The notes: generated by a model not told the origin, from the sequence alone. Positions 10,426 to 21,324 are shown, counted from the stretch's first letter. The stretch is 64,000 nucleotides of DNA from Cherax quadricarinatus (GCF_038502225.1 NC_091311.1:30525236-30589235), one strand, 5' to 3'. Program-made: numbers and translations.

Positions 10426-11579
10426 ACACAAAATGCGTGCTAAAGGGACAACCGGCAAAGTAGGCAGATGGATCTTCAACTTTCTAACTAATCACACACA
10501 AAGAGTAGTGGTAAACAGAGTTAAATCAGATGCTGCCATAGTGAAGAGCTCTGTCCCACAAGGCACAGTACTCGCACCTATCCTGTTCCTTATTCTCATA
10601 TCAGACAGACAGAGATGTAAACCACAGCACTGTATCATCCTTCGTAGACTACACTAGGATCTCCATGAGAGTGTCATCCACTGAGGACACGGCAAATCTC
10701 CAAGAAGATATAAACCAAGTTTTCCAATGGGCAACAAAGAACAATATGATGTTCAATGAAGACAAATTCCAACTACTCCGTTATGGAAAACTGGAGAAAA
10801 TAAAAACTAGGACTGAGTATACTAAAAACTCCAATCACACAATAGAGCGGAAAAGTAACGTGAAGGGCCTGGGTGTGGTAATGTCCGAAGACTTCACCTT
10901 CAAGGATCACAACAATGCCACTATCACATCTGCGAGGAAACTGACAGGATGGATAATGAGAACATTCAAGACAAGAGATGCTAAGCCAATGATAGTCCTT
11001 TTTAAATCACTTATTCTCTCTAGGCAGGAATACTGCTGTACATTAACATCTCCATTCAAGGCAGGTGAAATTGTAGAGCTAGAGAATGTACAGAGAACCT
11101 TTACTGCACGTACAAGTTCCATCAAACACCTTAATTACTGGGAGCGCCTAGAAGCACTTGACTTGTACGCACTAGAGCGCAGGCGAAAGAGAGATATCAT
11201 AATCTACACCTGGAAGATTCTGGAGGGACTGGTCCCTAATATGCACACAGCAATCACTCTATACGAAAGCAAAAGACTTGGCAGGCGATGCAACATACCC
11301 CCAGTGAAAAGTAGGGACGTCACTGATACACTAAAAGGAAACGCAGTAAGTGTCCGGGGCCCAAAACTGTTCAACAGCCTCCCACCAGCAATAAGGGGCA
11401 TTACCGGTAGACCCGAGGTTGTCTTCAAGAGGGAACTGGACAGATACCTAAAGACGGTGCCGGATTATCCAGGCTGTGGTTCGTACGTTGGATTGCGTGC
11501 GGCCAGCAGTAGCAGCCTCGTTGATCAGGCCCTGATCCACCGGGAGGCCTGGTCGTGGACCGGGCCGTGGGAGCGTTGA
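10413..11579 (+). pseudogene. LINE group A reverse transcriptase, 3' part
   Basis: It continues the ORF2 interrupted at 9306. SVPQGTVLAPILFLIL (about 10551-10600) is the motif before the catalytic loop. A one-base frameshift follows near 10605, then SFVDYTRISM (10638-10667), where the usual FADD box has become FVDY, so a catalytic aspartate is lost. From 10665 a 304-residue open frame runs through KGLGVVMSEDF, RDAKPMIVLFKSLILSRQEY, YTWKILEGLVPN, KSRDVTDTL and FKRELDRYLK to a stop at 11577. This open frame is the C-terminal region of the family and not a stand-alone protein. Confidence 0.85.
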
Positions 11580-11639
11580 TCTCCGGAATTCCCTCCAGGT
11601 AGGGGTTACGCTCGGTATGATACTCACCTCCCATGTCGT

Positions 11640-12640
11640 CCTTGAAGGAAGTTTATAGCCTTTGCCTCTACCCCATTGAATCTATAGTCCGTCTTCCGTT
11701 TACTTTCTCCTTCCCCAGGTATCATAACTTTCCACTTGGTGCGGCTAAATTCCAAGAATTATTTGTCAGACCAGGCTTGCAACTTGTCCAGATCCATTTA
11801 CTGCCTTCCCTGGTCCTCCTCCGCTTGTATTCTTCTCATTAGTTTCGCGTCGACAGTGAACAGGGATACCTCTGATTCAATCATTTGTGTTATGCCATTC
11901 ACATATACAAGAAACAATATCGCCTCTAGAACTGATCCTTGTGGAACCACACTCGTAACATGCACCCATTCCGACACCTCGTCAAGGACCATCACTCGTC
12001 GTTTCCTTATTGTCAGGTATGCTTTGATTGTTTGTAATGCTTTTCCTGTTGTAAGTGCCTGCTCCTCAAGCCGCTGTACCAGTTTCATGTGTGGTACTGT
12101 GTCAAAAACCTTCTTACAGTCCAAGAAATGAAATCTACCTATCCCTCCCCTCCTCTCTCTCTCTCTCTCTCTCTCTCCCCCCCTCTCTCTCTCTCCCCCC
12201 CCCTCTCTCTCTCTCCCCCCCCCCATCTCTCTCTCTCTCTCTTATAAAACTCCTGTAGTGTTGTGACACAGGATTTTCCATCCCTTAGGCCGTGCTGTTT
12301 GTCGTGTATGAACTCACACCATTCTAGGTACTCCACTACTCGTCTCCTGAAAATCTTCTCAATGACTTTACATACTATATATGTCAGTGACACTGGTCCG
12401 TAGCTTAATGCTGCCTGTCAGTCTCCTTTCTTAAAAATTGGGAACACATTTTCTGTCTTCCACACATCTGGAAGTTGACCTAGTTCGATAAATTTGACGA
12501 CTGTTGCAAGAGGCAAACACAGTACCTCAGCTTCCACTCTCAGGACCCACGGAGAGATATCGAGTCCCACCTTCTTCGAGGTATACAGCTCACACAGTAG
12601 TTTCTTCATCTCCACAGTTGCATGTATTGTGTCGAACACT
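11640..12640 (-). pseudogene. LINE group B reverse transcriptase, broken
   Basis: On minus, frames read VFPIFKKGD (12440-12418), VSLTYIVCKVIEKIF, KQHGLRDGKSCVTTL (about 12350-12250), then after a CT microsatellite FHFLDCKKVFDTVPH (12135-12090), VVPQGSVLEAILFLVYVN (about 11965-11905) and SLFTVDAKLMRRI. The catalytic FADD is changed to FTVD, and FDTVP keeps its aspartate. Stops and the expanded repeat inside the coding region show the copy is dead. No 3' end follows at 11640. Confidence 0.85.
12148..12243. repeat. (CT)n / C-run microsatellite inside LINE B
   Basis: CT runs alternate with C7-C9 tracts. In the intact frame the position codes for the short RQERE(G/R) stretch, so the array probably grew from a purine-rich codon run of the element itself. 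Confidence 0.9.
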
Positions 12641-12689
12641 CGCTGGTGTGTTGATGCATGTGTGCGTGCCTTTGACAAATGGTAACTTT

Positions 12690-12786
12690 TACACACACAC
12701 ACACACACACCAGGAGTTTTGAGTCGACCTCTGCAACCACATATAGGTGAGTACGCACGCACTCCTTCCAAACATACACACACACA

Positions 12787-12856
<70 letters not shown>
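12690..12856. repeat. (CA)n, LINE B 3' end, (CA)n, (TA)n
   Basis: A CA run (12691-12709) is followed by a 50-bp LINE B 3' terminus on plus (CGACCTCTGCAACCACATAT, then AGGTGAGTACGCACGC). Then come CA repeats and a pure TA run at 12787-12856. It is one of many places where this 3' end runs directly into dinucleotide repeats. Confidence 0.85.
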
Positions 12857-12858
<2 letters not shown>

Positions 12859-13034
12859 TCATACATATCTGTTATCACTAAAACAAAGAACAATGTTGTC
12901 TGTGAACCAATTTATTTGCTAATTTGCTCGGTGCCATAATAGTGGTAATCATGCCATTAAGTCATTATAGACGAATACCATTTGAAAGTAACCGAAAAAA
13001 AAATGTACCAAGGTGGCAAGAGATGTCGGATGTG

Positions 13035-14335
13035 GTGATAAAGCAGGTTGTAGGAGGAGCTGGGAATGTGGTAGTGGTAGTGATGATAGCGGTAGTGGTG
13101 GTAATTGTGTTGGTGGTGGTGATGGCGGTGATTGTTGTGATGGTGGTGGTGGTTGTTGTGATGGTGGTAGTTGTTGTGATGGTGGTGGTTGTTGTTGTTG
13201 TGATGGTGGTGGTTGTTGTGATGGTGGTGGTTTTGGTGGTTGTTGTTGTGATGGTGTTGGTGGTTGTTGCGATGGTGGTGAATGGTGTTTGTGATTGTTC
13301 TTGTTTTGGTGGTTTACCTGGAGTTTACCTGGAGAGAGTTCCGGGGGTCAACGCCCCCGCGGCCCGGTCTGTGACCAGGCCTCCTGGTGGATCAGAGCCT
13401 GATCAACCAGGCTGTTGCTGCTGGTTGCACGCAAACCAACGTACAAGCCACAGCCCGGCTGGTCAGGAACCGACTTTAGGTGCTTGTCCAGTGCCAGCTT
13501 GAAGACTGCCAGGGGTCTGTTGGTAATTCCCCTTATGTGTGCTGGGAGGCAGTTGAACAGTCTCGGGCCCCTGACACTTATTGTGTGGTTGTGATGATGG
13601 TGGTTGTGATGGTGGTGACTGTTGCGATGGTGGTTGTGATGGTGATGGTAGTGGGTGTTGTGATGGTGGTGGTGGTGTTGTGATGGTGATGGTTGTTGTG
13701 ATGATGATGGTTGTGATGGTGGTGGTGGTGGGGGTGGTGGTGAGGGTTGTGATGGTGGTGGTTGTTGTGATGGTGATTGTGATGGTGGTGGTTGTGGTGT
13801 TGGTAGTGGTGATTGTGATGGTGGTGGTGGTTGTGATGGTGGTTGTGATGGTGGTTGTGATGGTGGTGGTTGTTGTGATGGTTGTTGTGTTGGTGGTGGT
13901 TGTTGTGTCGGTGGTGGTGGTTGTTGTGTTGGTGGTGGTGTTGGTGATGTGTTGGTGGTGGTGGTGGTTGTGGTGGTGGTGGTGGTTGTGTTGTTGTGTT
14001 GGTGGTGGTGGTTGTGATGGTGGTGGTGGTGGTGGTTGTAATGGTGGTGGTGGTGGTTGTTGTGATGGTGGTGGTGGTTGTTGTGATGGTGGTGGTGGTT
14101 GTTGTGATGGTGGTGGTGGTTGTTGTGTTGGTGGTGGTGGTGGTTGTTGTTGTGGTTGTGATGGTGGTGGTGGTGGTTGTGATGGTGGTGGTGGTGGTGG
14201 TAGTTTTATTGGTGGTGTGTTGGTGGTGGTGGTTGTCGTGATGGTGGTGGTGGTTGTTGTGATGGTGGTTGTGATGGCTGTTGTTGTGATGATGGTTGTT
14301 GTGGTAGTGGTGGTGGTGGAGGAGTGTTGGGTTAA
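13035..14335. repeat. GGT/GTT/GAT trinucleotide array, 1.3 kb
   Basis: An imperfect array of TGGTGGTTGTTGTGATGG-like words runs with few breaks apart from a LINE A insertion at 13312-13590. The plus strand is almost free of C, and all frames stay open (poly Val, Cys-Gly-Gly), which yields spurious long ORFs. The repeating hexamer and nonamer words vary, so this is an old, evolving array. Confidence 0.9.
13312..13590 (-). mobile_element. LINE group A 3' end inserted in the trinucleotide array
   Basis: On minus the fragment ends CCCGGAACTCTCTCCAGGTA, then AACTCCAGGTAAACC at 13312. The other end falls inside the GRKRLFNCLPAHI-type coding region at about 13585. It is nearly identical to the 26768 copy over this length. 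Array sequence lies on both sides, so the insertion is younger than the array. Confidence 0.85.
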
Positions 14336-14414
14336 GTGTCTGCAGGATGAGTGATCATCTCATCCATCACAGTTTTGCGGAAGTCTTGTATTATCGTCAG
14401 CCTGGGGTACGGTA

Positions 14415-14575
14415 TGTGAGGGAAGGGAATGAGAGGGGAGGCTATGTGAGGGGAGGATATGTGAATGGTGGATATGTAAGAGAAGGCTATGTGAATGGTG
14501 GATATGTAAGAGAAGGCTATGTGAATGGTGGATATGTAAGAGAAGGCTATGTTATGAGAGGATATGTGAGGAAAT
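14415..14575. repeat. 30-bp minisatellite
   Basis: TATGTGAATGGTGGATATG followed by TAAGAGAAGGC repeats three times perfectly, with degenerate units on both sides. It translates as GGYVREGYVN repeats, a repeat artefact. Confidence 0.9.
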
Positions 14576-14585
14576 TAGCCCTGGG

Positions 14586-14705
14586 GATGTGGTAGAAGGA
14601 GCCTGGAGAGATGAGGGAAGAAGCCTGGAGAGATGAGGGAAGAAGCCTGGGGATGTGATGGCAGGAGCCTGGGGAGATGAGGAAAAGAAGCCTGGGGATG
14701 TGAGA
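14586..14705. repeat. About 25-bp purine-rich minisatellite
   Basis: GAAGCCTGGAGAGATGAGG-type units occur five times with small changes, and then pass into purine-rich sequence. Confidence 0.8.
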
Positions 14706-14849
14706 AAAATGTGTGCTCGAGACAGAGGCAAGAAGAGTCTTGATGTATGAGGAGGGGGAAGATGGAGACAGGGAGGAGGAGGATAGGAGGGGTAGAGAGG
14801 GAATGGAGAGGGAGTAAAGAGATGGAGGAGCAGAAAGAATAGGGAAAGG

Positions 14850-14850
14850 T

Positions 14851-14927
<77 letters not shown>
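14850..14927. repeat. (GA)n microsatellite
   Basis: This is a GA run with a single AT interruption, in a purine-rich context that extends from 14740 to 14970. Confidence 0.95.
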
Positions 14928-14935
<8 letters not shown>

Positions 14936-15165
14936 AGAGGGAGGGAGTTCCAGGGGAGGGAGACAGAAAGATGATTTATTGCATGCATCATCTTTGATGG
15001 ATTTATGGGTCTGTGACTCACCACAGCCACAGAAGCTCTCTTGATCAAGGTGATCCTTGGTATTGTTGCTTATAGTGGCTCTGACTGAGCTAAGCTACAA
15101 AGGAAAGTATTATAGCTTTAATGGGCCACTCTCCTCCTGTTACGAGTTACCTATTTCTTGATACA

Positions 15166-15170
<5 letters not shown>

Positions 15171-15204
<34 letters not shown>
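15171..15204. repeat. (CA)n microsatellite
   Basis: This is a pure CA run. The 450 bp that follow hold nothing I recognise. Confidence 0.95.
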
Positions 15205-15207
<3 letters not shown>

Positions 15208-15706
15208 AAGTCCTATTGCACCTGTCTATAAATCAACTCTCCAGACGAAGAATAATATAAGTAAATAAAGGCAAAGGCAAACACTAAAGGTGTAGGTATA
15301 GTATCCCTATATTCCCTTCAATTTATGTACAATATACACAATTTACAATAAACTAGACGAATAATAATGAGCCAACGAGCACAGAGTCACTCTCAATAGT
15401 CGTTTTGCACCTTAAGATTGACCAGTATTGTAAGTGTACTCAATGAGCCTTAGTGAGCACATCTGCCCCAGCCAGAAGTGGAAGGATAACATCAGTTCAG
15501 CCGGCGGCAAGCTCTCACACAATCGGTTGAAGTTAGAAATGGAGAGAGAATCATAGTAGTTGAGGCCCCTAATGCAAACTATCCCAGCTAGACTGTCACT
15601 TTGGGTAGTCTAGTAGGTTTACACGAATGGGGAGGTGTGATCAACGCGAAATTGTATTGTACTTGGCACATACCACACGCATACAAACTCGAGTGTGTGT
15701 GTGTGT

Positions 15707-16088
15707 GTTGCGAACAGGTAAAATTGGTCAATTAGCAAGAACTCATTTAAAATAAGTGCTTTCAAAAAATTTTCCCTTATATGTTTAAAGATATATTTTT
15801 TTTCTTTTATGTAATGGAAAAAATTAACAATTTTGTACAAAAAAAAATTAGAAAACTTACCTAACCTTATTATAACAAGCGCAATTTAATGTAGCCTAAT
15901 CCAGCAATATATATTTTCGATAAGTTTACAATAATTTAATAAGAGACAAACACAATGAACTTACTTTTTGCGTTAGATTCAGAATGATTTTTTGCGAAAT
16001 TATTGCATACACAAATTTTCGCTTGCCTTATTCGGCAAGACGAGCTTTGTTATTTAAGCCAAAATAGCAAGTTTTACCTATTCGCCAC
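15707..16088 (-). mobile_element. MITE-like element, copy 1
   Basis: It begins GCGAACAGGTAAAATTGGTC and ends AAGTTTTACCTATTCGCCAC, inverted versions of each other and close to the perfect ends of the 22476-22730 copy. The interior is A/T-rich with TGCATAC, ATTCAGAATGATTTTTTGCG and other phrases shared with the copies at 22476 and 31015. There is no transposase, so it is non-autonomous. Confidence 0.75.
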
Positions 16089-16129
16089 AGGTATAACAGA
16101 TATATCTTGCTACTGCTTCTTACATTTGG

Positions 16130-16405
16130 GTAAAACTACACATGCATGAACACGTATATGTATACACATCCATCTGAGTTTTCTTTTATTTTCTTAATAG
16201 TTCTTGTTTTATTGCTTTTCGTCTCCTCGGAGAAGTGGAGAAAAAGCCTTCCCCCGCAAGGCATGTGTGTGTGTCGTAAGAGACGATTAATATGCCAGGA
16301 GCAAGTAGCTACTAACATCATCCTCTGTACTAATTACTAAATGTGAAAAGAAGAAAAACTTTCGTTTCTTCCTTTTCGGGATCACCTTGCCTAAATGATT
16401 CAATA
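16130..16405 (+). repeat. SINE-like element sharing the LINE C 3' tail
   Basis: The text CATCCATCTGAGTTTTCTTT, GGAGAAGTGGAG, ATATGCCAGGAGCAAGTAGC and then TTTTCGGGATCACCTTGCCT matches, in opposite orientation, the element at 46240-46560. The last part is the same 3' terminus seen at the end of LINE C (46130-46145). Confidence 0.65.
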
Positions 16406-16409
16406 ATAA

Positions 16410-17235
16410 TGATACCTACCTGGAGACTACCTGGCGTCTACCTGGGGTCTACCTGGAGCTGCTTCTGGAGGTCATCGCTCCTACTGCCAGGTCCCACACC
16501 AAGCCTCTTGGATACTGGCCTGATCGATCAAGCTGTTTGTGCCCGCAGTCCAATGTATGCACCACAACCCGGCTGATCAAGAAATGTTTTGGGAATCTGC
16601 CGAGAATCTTCTGGTAGACAGCTAGAGGTTTTTATGCTAATACCTCCTGCTTTTCATTGGAGGTATCCTGCACCGACCTTCAAGCCTGCGTTCATAAGCA
16701 GAAATTTCGGGGTAAAGGTTTGTGGCCAATCCTACCAGTATCTTCCAGGTATAGATTATGATGCATCTTCCTTGCCTGTTCTAAGGGGTTCAGGTTTAGA
16801 AGCTTTAAGGACTCCCAGAAATTTAGGTGTTTGAGTTATACTAGCTATGAAGGCTTTCTCTATATTTTTTGCTTTCCTTGAAAGGTCCGTCGTACAGGAA
16901 TATTCCTGAGTAGAGAGAACAAGTGATCTGAAGAGTATCACCATTTGTTTAAATATAACAATGGTTATAAATGACAATAATTTTTAAAGGGGTGGACCGG
17001 TAAGCCAGCGGAAGGCCTCGGTCAGATGACCAAAAGCTCCAAAGGCGGGTCATCATCTAAGACCCGCGTCAGGAAACATTTGTCCTGTTTCCTGACGAAC
17101 CTTACCTAACCTAACCTAACCATTTGTTTGGCATCTCTTGTTATTAAGGTTCTTGTTATTCAACTTCTCATTATTCTTGTAGCTACGACAACAATATTGT
17201 GCTCCATGAAAGTGAGATCTGACAGGTCTCTCACA
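16410..17235 (-). pseudogene. LINE group A 3' half, interrupted by a SINE
   Basis: On minus the 3' end is a triple CCAGGTAG-type tail near 16410-16460, preceded by degenerate ORF2 C-terminal sequence (KASKPEPLRTGKEDAS near 16800). The FRSLVLSTQEYSC region lies at about 16890-16930. Coding continues past the insertion as RDAKQM-like text at 17125-17150 and the SDLTFMEHNIVV region at 17180-17225. Many stops are present. Confidence 0.75.
16940..17129. mobile_element. SINE-like insertion with CCTAA tail and 11-bp target duplication
   Basis: ACCATTTGTTT occurs at 16940-16950 and again at 17119-17129, bracketing 168 bp. Inside are a conserved-looking GGACCGGTAAGCCAGCGG segment, a perfect 12-bp hairpin CGTCAGGAAACA/TGTTTCCTGACG (about 17068-17098), and a 3' tail of ACCTTACCTAACCTAACCTA. 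The tail is made of arthropod telomere-type CCTAA units. The head is probably small-RNA derived, but I could not place box A and B with confidence. Confidence 0.75.
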
Positions 17236-17507
17236 CTTGTTTTACATTCTATTTTGTGGTTTTAGTTTTTCTCCGATTTTTTTAATTTCCTCAATTCTTC
17301 AGTGACCTAGTAACTGAAATTTACCTTTTTTTGAGCATGAGATTGTTGTCAGTAGATCAGTGTTGTACAGGAGTCTTACTTATCTACTTGTCTGTGCTAT
17401 ATTCCATTATTATTATTATTATAAACACGAACTTGGCAAACACGAGATAAGAGAAAACAAACACTTGTCCCGTGCCACGACAGTGTTCATTACTCAGAAT
17501 AAGTGTA

Positions 17508-17573
<66 letters not shown>

Positions 17574-17576
17574 CCT

Positions 17577-17614
<38 letters not shown>
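17508..17614. repeat. (CA)n microsatellite, two blocks
   Basis: Two CA runs are separated by ACCTACATA. A (AG)n run lies just downstream at 17710-17741. Confidence 0.95.
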
Positions 17615-17616
<2 letters not shown>

Positions 17617-17707
17617 CAACCACGCCCCCGTCAACGTATCAATCATGCCTGTCACTCAGCTTGAGGCCGTCGCCCATGTCTTGCTGTTACACAGTCGTTC
17701 CTTGTGT

Positions 17708-17743
<36 letters not shown>

Positions 17744-18429
17744 GGAACTTAATCTTTTCTCTTGTTTAGAATGGCGATTTTTTTTTTTTTGGATGGGGAG
17801 TGGGTGTTTACTGTTCATTGTTTGGCTTTCTGATAGTCGCTACCAATGAATCTCAATTTTTGTGTCTTTCTATCTCTGCCTGGCACTCTGACTATCCCAT
17901 ATTTTTCATCTTACTTCAACTCTCTCTCTTTCACCACCTCCCACCAATATAAAATGCAACAACGGAATCGCAGCAAATGAATGTAAATTTATACATTAGG
18001 ATCATTAATTTGACGACCCGGATAATGCTGGAATGTGTATTAATAAACATTTTGGTGACGTTTGAATGTCAAGCGTTAAAAGTTTGGAAAAACTAGCCAC
18101 ACTGTAGCGAAATGTGTCAACCAGGTGACTAAAATAGTCTCAAGCGTGATGTAAAAACAATGGCTGAAGATAAATCACCTCCCAGTACGTTGCACGTTTC
18201 CTTGCTGCTTTTTTTTTTAATTGACAAGAATTTACAATTTTCTTCATTACATCCACTATATATATGGTTCCTAAAATATATTGAAAAAGCCATTATTCCA
18301 CCACGAGTGATAAATATTCAAATCTGAAGGTTTCCAGGTTTACTTCAGCCTCGTCGTTGGCAAAACATAAAATGACCACTTTTAAAATGCCTTTATTTGT
18401 GATAAAAATAAAGGCTTTTGCAGGTTTAT

Positions 18430-19080
18430 ATACGAATTGCTATCAAAAAGTTCCCAGACTGCTGCTAAGAAAATATATATGGGCTTACCTAATCACGTAG
18501 ATAAAGTCGTCTCCCTCGAAGTACTCTCCATGGGAGGCTATACACTGACTGGTCTCAGAGCCTTTACCACTTCTCGAAACATTTCTGGAACTCTTCTTAA
18601 CGGCGTTGAGCACGGCTTGTGATTTTTTTTTAATCTCCTCTTCGTCGTTAAAACAGCTCTTTGAGTGCCGTTTTTATTTTGGGGGAAGAGAAAGAAGTCG
18701 GAGATAGATCTGGGGAGTAGGGAGGGTGGGACATGACCATTATGTAGCTTTTGGACAGAAAACGCTGGTCTTGAGTCAGCAAGAGGGGCATAAATTTCAC
18801 AGTCAATCGCTTCATGTTCAAATGTCAGTCAAAATGCTTTGACACGACCTATAAATTCCCACAGCACTTACAATGTCCGAAATAGCGATCCTCACTTTTT
18901 CAGTGTTGGCATCTGTTTTTTGACGTTGATAGACGGTTCACAACTGATGTTTGTCCTGCTTTGAATCCAGAAAACCATTTGAAACAGTGTCCGATCCATT
19001 GCTTTGTCGCCAGTTTTGCCAAACCTGGAACAACATTTCACTCTCACGCTGTTCCCTCAAATATTCCATACTGTTACACA
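18430..19080 (-). pseudogene. Mariner-like transposase remnant
   Basis: Reading minus, frames give EQRVSVKCCSRFGKTGDKAM (about 19050-18990), WFSGFKAGQTSVVNRLSTSK, EKVRIAISD, VGIYRSCQSILT and MKRLTVKFMPLLLTQDQR (about 18815-18760). It then jumps to HPPYSPDLSP (about 18735-18705), KIKTALK, and FEKW/IASHGEYFEG-like sequence near 18520. These are landmarks of mariner transposases. The middle catalytic segment is deleted, and SPTSF replaces the usual SPCDF, so the last catalytic aspartate is gone. Frames change several times. TCAAAAAGTTCCCAGACT near 18445 may be the remains of the terminal repeat. Confidence 0.75.
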
Positions 19081-19374
19081 AAAAAAATCAAACAGCACAC
19101 TGATAACATGACAAAAAGAAGAAGAAGAAAAAAAAAGCCCGTCACACCTTAACGGAATGATGGAGTACACTACGCTGAGCGTGATCTACGCCATTGCCAT
19201 ATTTTACGCAGGAAACATGCGAAAATTCGAGTCCAGGAAATTTTTGATACCACCTTATAATTTATCACATCCCAATGTAACTAAGCCTAACTTAATGAAG
19301 CGTTAACCCTAACCCAACCTGACCTGACCTAACCTAACTTAGCGAGTCTATAAAGTGTTGACAGGTGTTAAGTT

Positions 19375-19595
19375 TCTAAAAAGTTCGTGGCTGTCTTCAA
19401 GCAGGCACTGGACAGGCACCTAGAGTCAGTACCTGACCAGCCGGGCTGTGGCTCGTACGTTGGATTGCGTGCGGCTAGCAGTAACAGCCTGGTTGATCAG
19501 GCCTTGGTCCAGCATGACGCCTGGTCACAGACCGGGCCCCGAGGGCGTTGATCCCCGGAACTCTCTCCAGGTATACTCCAGGTATGAGGGAAATA
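19375..19595 (+). mobile_element. LINE group A 3' end
   Basis: GTCTTCAAGCAGGCACTGGA, then GGCTGTGGCTCGTACGTTGG, GATCCCCGGAACTCTCTCCA and GGTATACTCCAGGTATG match the group's 3' terminus. Only the last 220 bp are present. Confidence 0.9.
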
Positions 19596-19619
19596 TGAGA
19601 TAGTGACTCTAACTTTAGG

Positions 19620-19624
19620 AGAAA

Positions 19625-19711
<87 letters not shown>

Positions 19712-19722
19712 ATAATAATCAG
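19620..19722. repeat. Symmetrical (ATT)n(TA)n(AAT)n palindrome
   Basis: ATT repeats, about 80 bp of TA, then AAT repeats make a self-complementary block of about 100 bp, capable in principle of cruciform extrusion. Confidence 0.9.
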
Positions 19723-19727
19723 TAACA

Positions 19728-20050
19728 CCATTGCGACTAGCCAAGGACTCGAACCCATGATGTTTTGGCACGCCTCATGGTGAACGAAAATCACATGATT
19801 CTCTAACTCACAGGATAACCAAATCCTACAAGAACCAAGCACCCAGCCAAGCTAGGTATGTTACCCTTGGTCCGAGGACATACGGTGATGTGGACGCCTC
19901 TGAGCTTAATTCATTCTACTCCCTGTTTGTTGTACTAGCCCAACAAACAGTATTTTATATTATTGTAACCACGAACGTGTGGTATTGATCAATAACAACA
20001 CTGTGACAAGCCAAGGACTCGAACCCATGATGTTTTGGCTCAACTCATGG
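19728..20050 (-). repeat. tRNA-like SINE sequence, two box B copies
   Basis: On minus, GCCAAAACATCATGGGTTCG followed by AGTCCTTGG occurs at 19741-19769 and again at 20014-20042. GGTTCGAGTCC fits the polymerase III box B consensus. Intervening sequence holds a roughly 270-bp spacer with CCAACAAACAG. No complete tRNA cloverleaf or clear box A was found, so this is tRNA-derived repeat DNA and not a tRNA gene. Confidence 0.6.
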
Positions 20051-21050
20051 TGAGCAAAAATCGGAATGCCGCAAATAACTCAAATTATAGGCTGTACACT
20101 CTCGATAGTTATTTAGTGGCGTCTATTGTGCACAACCTTAAACAACAATGTTATACAAAAGCGCAGGATTGCCCCTTACGCCAGGGGGTTTTGTGATGTT
20201 CCGGTTATGTTTGACCAGAGTCTGTAAACCGAACATCATGGTCCGCCCGTCGTGAACGTCGATATAATATATAACATCTTGTTAAGTCCGTCACGAACGT
20301 CGATATTTAATTTAATACGCTAGGTCTGCCGTGACCGTCATTATAACCAACTCAGCTACTACTGCATACAGGTGTCATAATGCTACAGATGCCCTAGGTG
20401 GTGTGCTGCAATACAGACTACAACCTGAGCAATATAACATCACTAGTAGGGAAGTAGGTATGTTGGTTCATTTGGGTATGGATGCACATGTGCGAGCATC
20501 CTAGGATAGTGAGTGACCTTCTGAGGTCCTAACCCGTCTAGGTACAGCAGTAGAAGACACACATACTTGATTGCAACATGGTGATTGCAACCAGTTTAGT
20601 GGTTTATTGAATTAGGTTGTTAGTAATATTATGATAATATTGATATTAGCAGATGATAGTGAATAATAATGATAGTAATGGTGTCAAATAATCATAAATT
20701 GCCTTATTATAAGAAAGAAAAGCCTGAATAGGAAAATTCACACAGGCATATTAACTGACATTGAGAGTATTTCCTGAATGTTCTGGAATGTTCTGCAACA
20801 CCGGTTGACAAAATGAGGGATTTATACCTTCTGTCTCATTAGTTAGAATGTTGTTCACATTAGCTGCATTTTGTATGTAAATGATCCATATTGTAATGTA
20901 ACTTCTTACATCACATGACCTGTTCCCAGCAGTTAGAAGCTTTGGGCTGGCTATTAACTATCTCTTAGTTATTTTACCTTATGCTATCTGCAAACTGTGG
21001 AGCCTACTCTACCCGACCCCATATGGGGTGAGGTGTGGGGGAACCGGTGT
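20051..21050. other. Unassigned; short GTCCGTC-ACGAACGTCGAT repeats
   Basis: GTCCGCCCGTCGTGAACGTC (20243), GTCCGTCACGAACGTCGATA (20286) and GTCTGCCGTGACCGTC (20323) form three imperfect units. The rest shows no gene or known element. Confidence 0.5.
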
Positions 21051-21059
21051 TTGGTTATT

Positions 21060-21240
21060 ATTCCGCTGGGCCTCTCTACCCCTCAAGGAAGGCTCCTTGA
21101 CGCTGGAGAGGGGCTCTTGCTCTAGGGAATTGAATCTGTGCTCCAGTTCCCTGAATTAAGCCTGAATGCCTTCCATCCCCCCATAGGCGCTGTATAATCC
21201 TACGGGTTTAGTGCTTCCCCCTTGATTATAATAATAATGG
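21060..21240 (-). repeat. SINE-like family E, longest copy
   Basis: It starts CCCCTCAAGGAAGGCTCCTT, continues GAGGGGCTCTTGCTCTAGGG and GAATTAAGCCTGAATGCCTT, and ends ACGGGTTTAGTGCTTCCCCC and TTGATTATAATAAT. It is the reverse complement of the copy at 53235-53400. The TTATAATAAT end is the family's tail. Confidence 0.65.
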
Positions 21241-21324
21241 GCCTCTCTACCTCAGAGGATGGTGTCACCGCGCTACCATAGTCTGAAAAAACTTAAACTA
21301 TTTCTCCTGTTGCTGCCCTTGCAC

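Larger units (their letters stand above)
8490..11610 (+). mobile_element. LINE group A, 5'-truncated copy (with nested insertion)
   Basis: The element spans the two reverse transcriptase pieces and ends with the group's 3' terminus: GTGCGGCCAGCAGTAGCAG, GTTGATCTCCGGAATTCCCT and CCAGGTAGGG at about 11593-11602. Other copies repeat CTCCAGGTA here two or more times. It is the most complete group A copy in the window. Clade is uncertain (Jockey/CR1-like by motif spacing). Confidence 0.85.

Noticed and set aside
10665..11579. Independent 304-residue gene
   Set aside because: It is the C-terminal part of LINE A ORF2. The reading continues upstream through the mutated FVDY box and a frameshift into the reverse transcriptase.
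13581..14354. 257-codon Val/Cys/Gly-rich frame
   Set aside because: It is a trinucleotide array product; the shifted frames are equally open.
14415..14575. CRISPR-like array (regular 30-bp repeats)
   Set aside because: The units are adjacent with no unique spacers, and the genome is clearly animal.
19741..19769. tRNA gene on minus (GGTTCGAGTCC)
   Set aside because: Only box B is convincing, there is no cloverleaf, and a second copy occurs 270 bp away, so a tRNA-derived SINE is more likely. The same reasoning applies to 31497-31625.
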